Shown in pieces: positions 1-6,477 of a DNA stretch of 6,477 bases. This stretch comes from Gammaproteobacteria bacterium. Its GTDB lineage: Bacteria; Pseudomonadota; Gammaproteobacteria; Methylococcales; Methylomonadaceae. The translations under genes were made by a program, and so were the position numbers. How positions within the stretch are numbered: position 1 is the first letter of the stretch; each line of letters starts with the position of its first letter. Under the pieces are notes generated by a model that saw nothing but the letters and a program-made list of their open reading frames with translations, did not search any database and had not been told where the DNA came from. The stretch covers positions 1 through 6,477 of the forward strand of contig JANEMG010000144.1 of the NCBI GenBank assembly GCA_024511045.1, given 5' to 3'.

Positions 1-3000
1 AAGCTGGAGAGAATCTAAGACGATTTCTTGCTGAAATAGCCGGCGTGGGAGTGGATCAGGTTCATCTGGTTGCAGGAGAGCGGCAGATACCTCCTTTGCC
101 AGATTGCAAAGAAGCCAGCCGAGAGTCTTTGGAGAAACTTGAGACCATCACACCTGAACAACACACCTCTCCAGAACGTTATTCTTCGTTATGTGCGCAT
201 CCTACGGCAAGATCCATTCGCAGCCTGTTCACCCGATCAGATCGTGGTGCTTCTGTAGCAAAGTTATCGGAAGTCTGTGCGTTATTACATGGGAAAGAAC
301 GGCATTTTGAAAAACAACAGCAGTTGGAAGCTTTACGCTGGCTGGATTTGCTCACGGGTACTCGCACTTTCGATGAAAACGGAGGGGCAGGGGAATCCTT
401 TTTGCCGCTCCGTGCCCATCTCTTCCACCAAACCCTTTCAGGTATCTGGGCCTGTGCTGACAGGGACTGCAAGGAGAAACAAGGCACTACGCTAAATGAA
501 GAAACCTGGCCATTTGGCGCTATTTACATGGACCCCAGGAAGCACTGCGGCTGTGGCAGCCCAGTATACGAAGTAGCAACTTGTAGCGATTGTGGCAGTG
601 TTTACCTGCTGGCCGGAGAAAGTGACGGCTATCTGCGTCATCTTCAACCTCCCCATTTGTTGGATGATTTTGAACTGGATCTGGAAGAGCAGCAAGAAGA
701 GAACCAGGATGAAGAATCTGATAAGGAAGAAGATGCGTTGTATGGAAGCCATCAACATACCGTTTTAATTGCCAATCGCTCCTTGAGTAATGTGGGTTCC
801 CTGGACATTGAAAAGGACAGCAGGAAAATATCCGAACGTTCGGATAACAGCCTGCATTTATTGGTTCAGGAGGATGCGGGCGAGGGACTAAACTGCCCCA
901 GTTGTGGTGCCAAGGAATCGTCCAAGAATTGGGTTTTTCGCCATGGCAGGTTGAGTGCGCCTTTTCTACTGGGAAATATCCTGCCCACTCTATTGGAGTA
1001 TGCGCCGGATGGGAATAAGCCGCTGGATCACCCCTACCGGGGAAGACGCCTGCTTTCCTTTACGGACAGCCGACAGGGAACCGCACGCATGGCGGCTAAA
1101 TTACAGCTGGAAGCGGAGCGGAATCGAGTAAGGGGGTTGGTTTATCACCTTGCCCTGCAAAAAAAGGAAGGGGGTGGTGGGCAAGATAAGAAAAGGCTGG
1201 AAGATGACGTAGCAGCACTGGAAAAAGCCTTCGAGATGTCACCCAACACTGCGTTGGAAAATATGATTGCCGAAAAAAGGGAGGCGCTTGCTCAACTGGA
1301 TAACCTTCGTCCTATAGCTTTTGATGACCTGGCCAGAGCGTTATCGCAGCAGACTCGTGATATGCGCTTCATTCGGCAAAATTATCGACGCTATTCTCCA
1401 GATACCTTTGCTCACGATACCGGTGATTTCACCTTGGCAAGGATGTTTCTGGTACGGGAGTTTGGTCGCCGCCCCAAGCGTGCCAACAATCTGGAAACCA
1501 TGGGGATGGTGGCCATTTGTTATCCCACGCTGGATACCATCTCAGAGGTGCCAAGCCAAGTTGCCCATGCATCAGGCTTTGATTTGCAAACTTGGCGTGA
1601 TTTCTTAAAGATTTGTCTGGATTTTTTTGTGCGCGGTGGTGGTTCTATCGATTTCCCGATGGAATGGAAAAACTGGCTGGGTATGCGCTTTGGTCAGAAC
1701 TGGCTGGTTCCTCACGATCAAGAGCATGTTGGCAAAGGATTGCGTCGTTGGCCCAGTGTCAGTCGGGGCAAGAACAGCAGTCTGCTGGTGCGTTTGTTGG
1801 CCTATGTACTCAATGCCGCCCTCGATACACCCACGGGTGCAGACCGGGTGGATGTGGTATTGAGGGCGGCATGGGAGACTTTGTGTTTCAAAGGATTGTT
1901 AAAGGTTGGTGCAGATGGCAGAAGGCTGCCGCTGGAAGAGATCGCCTTTGTTCCCATGAGCAAAGGCTTCGTTTGTCCAGTGACTCGCCGATTCTTGGAT
2001 ACGACATTGAACGGAGTCACGCCTTATCTGCCAAGAACAGCAACCGAAGCAACAGCCTCATGCCAGTCTTACTCTATTCCTTTGTACCCAAAACCTTTTG
2101 GTGATGTCACTGATGAGCTGGAGCGGATTCAAATAGCCCGTGACTGGTTGAAAAAGGAGAAAGGACTTCAGTCGCTTCGAGACTTGGGATTGTGGTCTGT
2201 GGTAAATGATCGAGTCATCGAACTGGCTCCCTTTTTCAAGACGGCCGAGCACTCGGCACAGCAGGATGCCAATCGGCTGCAAAAATATGAAAAGGATTTT
2301 CAAGAGGGCGACATCAACTTGCTCTCTTGTTCCACCACCATGGAGATGGGCATCGATATTGGTGGCATCAGCCTGGTTTCCATGAACAATGTACCGCCAC
2401 ACCCTTCCAGTTATCTGCAACGTGCAGGCCGTGCAGGACGCCGTCAGGAATCCCGCTCCCTGGCTATGACATTGTGTAAATCGAATCCCCATGATCAATC
2501 AGTTTTCAGTAACAGTCGCTGGGCGTTTGATACGGTACTGCCATCCCCCAAGGTATCCCTAGACAGTCCAGTCATTGTACAACGCCATGTCCAGGCCATG
2601 CTGCTTACGCACTTTCTGCGTACCCGGCTTGCGAGTGCCAATCAGGAACAGCTGACACTGAACTGCGGCAGTTTTTTCCTGGGTGAAGAAAAAGCCTTGT
2701 CCGATTTGTTTGCCTCCTGGTGCCGTAGGTTGACGACGAGTTGCCCGGATCAGCTTGGCAAAGGACTCGACACCTTGCTACGGCATACCCTGTATGAACG
2801 TGCCGGCAGGGAAAGTCTGTTGAGCAGTGCTGCAGGGGAAATGGAGTCCCTTGCCCAGTCCTGGCGTACCGAATGGGGCAATCTTCAGCAAGAAAGTGAG
2901 CAGATCATAAGGGAAGCAGGCGAAAATTCACCGGCTGGGCGAGCCGTTAATTTCCATATAGCGCGTCTTGAAGGCGAGTACCTGCTGCGTGAGCTGGCCA

Positions 3001-5354
3001 ATCGCGGATTCCTGCCGGCATACGGTTTTCCCAGTCACATTACGCCCTTCGATAATTACACAGTCGAGCAATTTATACGCGACAAGAATGCAAAAGAACG
3101 GGGCAGGGAAGACAATCGCAGTCGTTTTCGCGAAATGCCCAGTCGGGATCTTGAAACGGCCCTGCGTGAATATGCGCCGGGTTCCCTGGTCGTGATGGAT
3201 GGACTGGTTTACCGTTCTTCAGGGTTGACCCTCAACTGGCATGTCCCTGCGGATCAGGAAGACATCAAGGAAGTGCAAAACATCAAGTTTGCCTGGCGGT
3301 GCAACCACTGTGGTGACAGCGGAACAACCCATCAGTTGCAGGCGGCCACCCATTGTCCTTCCTGTGGTTCCGATATCAGTACCAATTTCATCCGGCAGTT
3401 TATCGAACCGGCCGGTTTTGCGGTAGATTTCTACGAGCCGCCCAATAATGATATCGATAAGCAAAATTTCATCCCGGTAGAACAGCCCTGGATAGCTCTG
3501 GAAAGTAACTGGGCTACGCTGCCGAATCCTGATCTTGGTCGGTTCCAGATGACCACCAAGGGGCATATCTTCCATCAGTCACGGGGCATCAATGGTAATG
3601 GGTATGCCCTATGTCTGGAGTGTGGCCGGGCAGAACCCATGCCATACGATGACAATCTGCCCAGTAAGTTTAAAGAACCCCATCGAAAGCTCCGTCGCAG
3701 TAGAGATGATGCGCCATTTTGTCCTGGCAGTGACGATCCCTGGAAGATCAAACAGGGTATCAACCTGGGGCATGAAGCCTGGACCGATATCTGCGAGTTC
3801 CAGTTGAAAACGGAAGAAGGGGTCTGGCTCAATGATGAAGTGGCTGCCACCACCCTGGCTGTTGCCTTGCGTGATGCCCTGGCAGAACTCATCGGTGTTC
3901 AAGGTACTGAGTTGGCTTGTGCGGTCAAGCCGGTCAAGACCGAAGAAGGCGCGCTCTGTCAGTCCATTCTTGTCTTTGATCGGAATGCGGCAGGCTATTC
4001 ATCCAGTGTTTCTCGATATCTCGATCAACTGTTCCGCCGGGCCAGGGAGCATCTGCTCTGTCCCGCCAACTGCGACAGCGTCTGTCCCCATTGTGTACTG
4101 GATTTTGATCAGCGTTTTGCTGCCGAGAATATGGATCGACACAGTGCCTTGAAAGTGCTCACTCAGCAGTGGGTAGATGGGTTCAGACTGCCGGATGAGT
4201 ATGCCTTTTTTGGCAAAGGTTCCTGCCCGGTATTCATGCCATTGATGGAAGCCATCTGGCAATCGGTCAGTGGTAACGCCGTGTCACAACTGCGCCTGTA
4301 TGCTGGGGATGATCCAAAGCAATGGGATATTGGTATCTCACCCTTGAGAAAGCTCGCCTACCAGATGGCGTCCCGAGGTATTGATGTCGCCATCCTGCTG
4401 CCCTCAGGTTTGATGGACAGTCTTGATGAAACAGACCGCTATCTGCTGGCGAGTCTTGCCGAAGCACCACAGATCACCATTGGAATCATAGAAAAGCCTA
4501 AGCGTTGTGGTGCAGGCTGGTTGCTAGCGGAAGCTATTGGCAGCCATACCCTGCGCTGGGCATCGGATTCTGAACAAAGCCTGATTTTCGGCAGCACATG
4601 GGGACAAGTGGAAGCCATATTGGTGAGCAGCACTGAAGCAGAGGCAACCCCTGATGATTGGAAGCGCCTGGAGGCCCATCAAATTCGCCCTGCGCCCATT
4701 GCCCAGGGAGATCGTGAAATCGAGATCAGCCATCAACTTGATGGCAGCCTGAAAACCTTTGGCAACCGGTTCTGGAAATACTTGATGAGTGAGCATCCGC
4801 CAACCCAATCACTGCTTCAGTCAACCGATACAGTCACGGCTATTCGTTATCAGGATCGTTACCTCTTTTCCCCTCTGTCCGTGAGAATCCTGTTTGAAAT
4901 TGTCCGTGTTTTAAGGGAACAGATTGGCGAGGATCGCTGGTCTGCCACACGATTAAGTCTGGATACCCTGGAGTGCCGCGCCAAATACAGTTATGGCGGG
5001 CCTCCCCAGAAATTCCTGTGGTCGGATTGGGACCATAATGAAACCCGCGCAGAAGTTATAGAGCGTCTATTCCATGAGATCAGCATGCAGACAGATATGA
5101 CATTGAAGGAACAAAGAGAAGCCGCCCACGGACGGCTGCTGGAGATTAAATTTGCTTCCGGCAAGCGCTTACGTGTTCGTTTCGATCAAGGCGTATCCTA
5201 CTGGCGGGTTGCCCGCCGTTCCGAATACCGTAGCAGGCTTTTCGATTTCTCTCAGCCGGACAGCATTAAACAGGCCAAGGCGCTATTGAAGGCCAGTGTC
5301 CCCCTGGAAGGCAGTGAAACAAACACCCAACTTTTCGTGAGGGTCATGAGCTGA
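1..5354 (+). CDS. Large SF2 helicase with C-terminal DUF1998 domain, DruE-like (5' partial)
   Basis: Probable ATP-dependent nucleic-acid translocase of a phage-defence system. The frame is open from base 3 to the TGA at 5352-5354. The first codons (AGENLRRFLAEIAG) run straight into the GTG at 45, so that GTG is internal and the true start, Walker A and DEAH motifs lie upstream. Residues are counted from that GTG. C137, C142, C168, C170, C180, C183, C284 and C287 form a cysteine-rich insert interrupted by an acidic linker (207-231). SFTDSRQ (338-344) is a motif-IV-like segment; STTMEMGIDIGG (763-774) is motif V and QRAGRAGRR (792-800) motif VI. Further cysteine pairs are C1086/C1089/C1104/C1107 and C1190/C1193 (with C1226). 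DUF1998 spans about 1247-1355, ending in C1339, C1343, C1347 and C1350. About 420 C-terminal residues are unassigned. With the missing N-terminus the protein would be roughly 2,100 residues, as remembered for Druantia DruE. A fused DrmA-DrmB-like or DpdJ-like helicase is the alternative. The helicase/DUF1998 call is secure; the DruE assignment is moderate. Confidence 0.9.
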   Translation, partial: AGENLRRFLAEIAGVGVDQVHLVAGERQIPPLPDCKEASRESLEKLETITPEQHTSPERYSSLCAHPTARSIRSLFTRSDRGASVAKLSEVCALLHGKERHFEKQQQLEALRWLDLLTGTRTFDENGGAGESFLPLRAHLFHQTLSGIWACADRDCKEKQGTTLNEETWPFGAIYMDPRKHCGCGSPVYEVATCSDCGSVYLLAGESDGYLRHLQPPHLLDDFELDLEEQQEENQDEESDKEEDALYGSHQHTVLIANRSLSNVGSLDIEKDSRKISERSDNSLHLLVQEDAGEGLNCPSCGAKESSKNWVFRHGRLSAPFLLGNILPTLLEYAPDGNKPLDHPYRGRRLLSFTDSRQGTARMAAKLQLEAERNRVRGLVYHLALQKKEGGGGQDKKRLEDDVAALEKAFEMSPNTALENMIAEKREALAQLDNLRPIAFDDLARALSQQTRDMRFIRQNYRRYSPDTFAHDTGDFTLARMFLVREFGRRPKRANNLETMGMVAICYPTLDTISEVPSQVAHASGFDLQTWRDFLKICLDFFVRGGGSIDFPMEWKNWLGMRFGQNWLVPHDQEHVGKGLRRWPSVSRGKNSSLLVRLLAYVLNAALDTPTGADRVDVVLRAAWETLCFKGLLKVGADGRRLPLEEIAFVPMSKGFVCPVTRRFLDTTLNGVTPYLPRTATEATASCQSYSIPLYPKPFGDVTDELERIQIARDWLKKEKGLQSLRDLGLWSVVNDRVIELAPFFKTAEHSAQQDANRLQKYEKDFQEGDINLLSCSTTMEMGIDIGGISLVSMNNVPPHPSSYLQRAGRAGRRQESRSLAMTLCKSNPHDQSVFSNSRWAFDTVLPSPKVSLDSPVIVQRHVQAMLLTHFLRTRLASANQEQLTLNCGSFFLGEEKALSDLFASWCRRLTTSCPDQLGKGLDTLLRHTLYERAGRESLLSSAAGEMESLAQSWRTEWGNLQQESEQIIREAGENSPAGRAVNFHIARLEGEYLLRELANRGFLPAYGFPSHITPFDNYTVEQFIRDKNAKERGREDNRSRFREMPSRDLETALREYAPGSLVVMDGLVYRSSGLTLNWHVPADQEDIKEVQNIKFAWRCNHCGDSGTTHQLQAATHCPSCGSDISTNFIRQFIEPAGFAVDFYEPPNNDIDKQNFIPVEQPWIALESNWATLPNPDLGRFQMTTKGHIFHQSRGINGNGYALCLECGRAEPMPYDDNLPSKFKEPHRKLRRSRDDAPFCPGSDDPWKIKQGINLGHEAWTDICEFQLKTEEGVWLNDEVAATTLAVALRDALAELIGVQGTELACAVKPVKTEEGALCQSILVFDRNAAGYSSSVSRYLDQLFRRAREHLLCPANCDSVCPHCVLDFDQRFAAENMDRHSALKVLTQQWVDGFRLPDEYAFFGKGSCPVFMPLMEAIWQSVSGNAVSQLRLYAGDDPKQWDIGISPLRKLAYQMASRGIDVAILLPSGLMDSLDETDRYLLASLAEAPQITIGIIEKPKRCGAGWLLAEAIGSHTLRWASDSEQSLIFGSTWGQVEAILVSSTEAEATPDDWKRLEAHQIRPAPIAQGDREIEISHQLDGSLKTFGNRFWKYLMSEHPPTQSLLQSTDTVTAIRYQDRYLFSPLSVRILFEIVRVLREQIGEDRWSATRLSLDTLECRAKYSYGGPPQKFLWSDWDHNETRAEVIERLFHEISMQTDMTLKEQREAAHGRLLEIKFASGKRLRVRFDQGVSYWRVARRSEYRSRLFDFSQPDSIKQAKALLKASVPLEGSETNTQLFVRVMS
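829..846. repeat. 18-bp perfect palindrome inside the helicase gene
   Basis: TATCCGAACGTTCGGATA reads the same on both strands with no spacer. It encodes part of the cysteine-rich insert after the acidic linker. It could be a binding site for a dimeric protein or simply chance; nothing in the sequence decides between these. Confidence 0.6.
1160..1189 (+). other. Possible -1 frameshift site (A AAA AAG) with an early stop in the -1 frame
   Basis: The helicase codons ..A AAA AAG (1160-1166) match the slippery heptamer of E. coli dnaX in the correct phase. A -1 shift would add seven residues (GRGWWAR) and stop at TAA 1187-1189, giving a short form lacking motifs V, VI and DUF1998. No well-placed upstream Shine-Dalgarno stimulator was seen (a G-rich run at 1130-1136 is about 23 bases upstream) and no clear downstream hairpin. 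The site may be incidental. Confidence 0.25.
1813..1872. repeat. 16-bp inverted repeat inside the helicase gene
   Basis: The arms ATGCCGCCCTCGATAC (1813-1828) and GTATTGAGGGCGGCAT (1857-1872) are reverse complements at 15 of 16 positions. The mismatch would be a G-U pair in RNA, so an unbroken 16-pair stem with a 28-base loop is possible. Within the loop region CACCC (1828-1832) can also pair with GGGTG (1835-1839 or 1846-1850). It lies in coding sequence for the long insert between helicase motifs IV and V. No function is known to me. Confidence 0.7.
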
Positions 5355-5356
5355 TG
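5339..5356 (+). promoter_or_regulatory. Stop/start overlap (TGATG) with Shine-Dalgarno for the methyltransferase
   Basis: The helicase stop TGA (5352-5354) shares its last base with the methyltransferase ATG (5354-5356). GAGGG at 5339-5343 lies 10 bases before that ATG, inside the end of the helicase gene, and can act as a ribosome binding site. This arrangement supports translational coupling and a single transcript. It also decides the start: the next residues (ARKPKQKKRIETLTH) match the N-terminus I remember for this methyltransferase family. Confidence 0.75.
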
Positions 5357-6385
5357 GCAAGAAAACCCAAACAGAAAAAACGCATCGAAACCCTCACCCA
5401 CGAAGAGGCTAGGCGTCGGAATATTCCTACTGCCGAATACCAGTCGGTGATGCGCAAAGAAGAGCAGCAACCCAAAAAGGTCAGTTACGCCCGGGGTGCG
5501 CAGGGCCTGGAGGAGGAAAAGGCCAACCGCAACCGGGATCTCGATCCGCAACTGGTCTGGCGTGGTAAGGATGAGCAGGACTGGTCCGATCTGGTGGTGC
5601 ATGCGCCACCGCTGTATATCCAGGAAAAGGTGCATCCCAAGGTATTGATCGACGACCTGTTGCGCCGTACCGAAGCGGATGAAGTAGCGGCAGATCCGCA
5701 GGTGGACTTGTTTGCCGATTTCAATGGCGTGCCGGACGAGGGCGCTAAAACCGAGTTTTACCAGCACGACGCCAACTGGACCAACCGCATGATCCTTGGC
5801 GACAGCCTGCAAGTGATGGCGTCACTGGCCGAGCGGGAAGGGCTGCGCGGCAAGGTGCAGTGTATCTATCTCGACCCGCCTTATGGCATCAAGTTTAATT
5901 CCAATTTTCAGTGGTCCACCACCAGCCGGGATGTGAAAGACGGCAAGGTGGATCACATCACCCGCGAGCCGGAGCAGGTCAAGGCATTTCGGGATACCTG
6001 GCGGGACGGCATTCAATCCTATCTGACCTATCTGCGTGATCGGCTGACGGTGTGCCGGGATTTGTTGACCGATTCAGGTTCGATCTTTGTGCAGATTGGG
6101 GATGAGAATGTGCATCGGGTTCGAGCGTTAATGGATGAGGTGTTTGGGGATGAGAATTTTGTTAGTCAAGTTACCTTTGTGAAAAGTAGCGGAACTAGCA
6201 GCCCGTCAGCAGGTACTGACGTTTTAAGTTCTGTTAGCGATTTTATCATTTGGTATGCGAAAGATGCCAAAGCCATTAAATATAGACAACCTTACTATAT
6301 GAAGGAAGATACTAAGTCATTTGATAGCACATATAAGCATGGAGAATCATTCAATCCTTATCTGTCAAGTCCCGATAGATCATAG
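5354..6385 (+). pseudogene. Type III Mod-like (beta-class) DNA methyltransferase, truncated by an IS insertion
   Basis: N-terminal third of a site-specific DNA methyltransferase (N6-adenine or N4-cytosine type). After a lysine-rich N-terminus, a family-specific block (about 64-145) contains DLDPQLVWRGKDEQDWSDL and APPLYIQEKVHP. NRMILGDSLQVM (144-155) leads to catalytic motif IV, DPPYG (174-178, bases 5873-5887). LLTDSGSIFVQIGDENVHRV (237-256) and the FGDENFV segment follow, as in type III Mod proteins. In this class the target-recognition domain and then the SAM-binding FxGxG motif come after these blocks; both are absent. Native coding ends at about base 6362 (~336 residues), and the last 7 residues plus the TAG at 6383-6385 come from the inserted element. 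Relatives I remember are about 900-1,000 residues, so the product is almost certainly inactive. Base composition falls sharply near residue 275. No simple-sequence repeats of the kind causing mod phase variation were seen. It is coupled to the helicase gene by a one-base overlap. Confidence 0.85.
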
Positions 6386-6477
6386 ATTTTCTTTTTGAAT
6401 AATTCCGGTTGTTTTTTGTGCCAATCCTTAAGCGCCTGAATGGGCGTGATGTGCCCGATGTTTTTCTGCGGGACATG
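6358..6477 (-). CDS. IS481-like transposase, C-terminal end (5' partial)
   Basis: On the minus strand an open frame enters from the right edge and gives 39 residues before the TAA at 6360-6358. It contains PQKNIGHITPIQALKDWHKK, then QPELFKKKIYDLSGLDR. This is the typical end of IS481-family DDE integrase-type transposases as I remember them: (I/L)PQ-x-x-(L/I)GH-x-TP-x-QALK-x-W, then PELF-x-K-x-Y-(x)4-G-x-D. The catalytic DDE residues lie outside the window, so family assignment rests on this tail only; an IS3-group integrase is the alternative. The last codon and the stop overlap the presumed host junction. It runs antisense to the methyltransferase it interrupts. Confidence 0.75.
   Translation of the reverse strand, partial: HVPQKNIGHITPIQALKDWHKKQPELFKKKIYDLSGLDR
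6363..6477 (-). mobile_element. End of an IS481-like insertion sequence inside the methyltransferase gene
   Basis: The element probably begins at TGTCAAGTCCC (6363 onward). This places a TGT terminus, common for IS481-family ends, next to the transposase 3' end and leaves methyltransferase-like codons to its left. The inner limit and the second end are outside the window, so neither the inverted repeat nor the target duplication can be confirmed. The boundary could be off by a few bases. Confidence 0.65.

Noticed and set aside
45..47. GTG at 45 as the real start of the helicase gene
   Set aside because: The frame is open back to base 3, the upstream residues continue the helicase sequence, and the N-terminal motifs I and II are missing, so the gene begins outside the window.
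1613..2104. 163-codon open frame on the plus strand in another phase
   Set aside because: It overlaps the helicase frame completely, and its low-complexity W/C/R-rich translation is typical of an out-of-frame reading.
2058..2498. 146-codon open frame on the minus strand
   Set aside because: It lies antisense to helicase motifs V and VI and has no recognisable domain; a shadow frame.
3918..3942. Tandem CGGTCAAG copies
   Set aside because: Only two short copies, explained by the repeated residues V-K-P-V-K-T in the helicase.
4729..4745. GCCATCAA C TTGATGGC near-palindrome
   Set aside because: Eight-base arms are not far from chance in a window of this size, and no context supports a function.
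5252..5812. 186-codon open frame on the minus strand
   Set aside because: It is antisense across the helicase/methyltransferase junction, both of which have clear family motifs; its translation resembles no family I know.
6204..6225. CGTCAG...CTGACG hairpin followed by TTTT as a terminator
   Set aside because: The stem is only six pairs with a short T-run, and it sits in the middle of conserved methyltransferase coding sequence.
5354..6362. Phase-variable simple repeats in the mod-like gene
   Set aside because: I looked for homopolymer or short tandem tracts of the kind known in phase-variable mod genes and found none long enough.

Overview
The window holds two co-directional genes that look like part of a bacterial anti-phage or restriction-type defence locus, and the edge of an insertion sequence that has broken the second gene. 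The protein families and the base composition (the methyltransferase N-terminal half is GC-rich, the helicase near 50%) are compatible with a proteobacterium. That is an inference from remembered relatives, not something the sequence proves.

Region 1 (1-5354, + strand) is one very long gene that enters from the left edge already in frame. It encodes the C-terminal ~1,780 residues of a superfamily 2 helicase of the kind that carries a DUF1998 domain. Visible parts, in order, are: the end of the first RecA domain, a cysteine-rich insert with a strongly acidic linker, a motif-IV-like segment, a long insert, motifs V and VI, two further cysteine clusters, the four-cysteine DUF1998 domain, and about 420 residues of unassigned C-terminal sequence. 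The Walker A and DEAH motifs must lie upstream. Size and layout fit DruE, the large helicase of Druantia systems, best; a fused DrmA-DrmB-like (DISARM) protein is the main alternative.

Region 2 (5354-~6362, + strand) starts on the last base of the helicase stop codon (TGATG), so the two genes are almost certainly one operon. It encodes the N-terminal third of a beta-class, type-III-Mod-like DNA methyltransferase with catalytic motif IV (DPPYG). Its target-recognition domain and the S-adenosylmethionine motif (FxGxG) are missing.

Region 3 (~6363-6477) is the end of an IS481-like element in the opposite orientation, seen through the last 39 codons of its transposase on the minus strand. The insertion gives the methyltransferase a 7-residue foreign tail and a stop codon.

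Together: a helicase/methyltransferase defence module whose methylation arm has been knocked out by a transposon while the helicase frame stays open. Unexplained structure inside the helicase gene includes a 16-bp inverted repeat, an 18-bp perfect palindrome and a dnaX-type slippery heptamer. There is no gene-free stretch of more than 300 bases. No RNA gene, CRISPR array or convincing terminator was seen.
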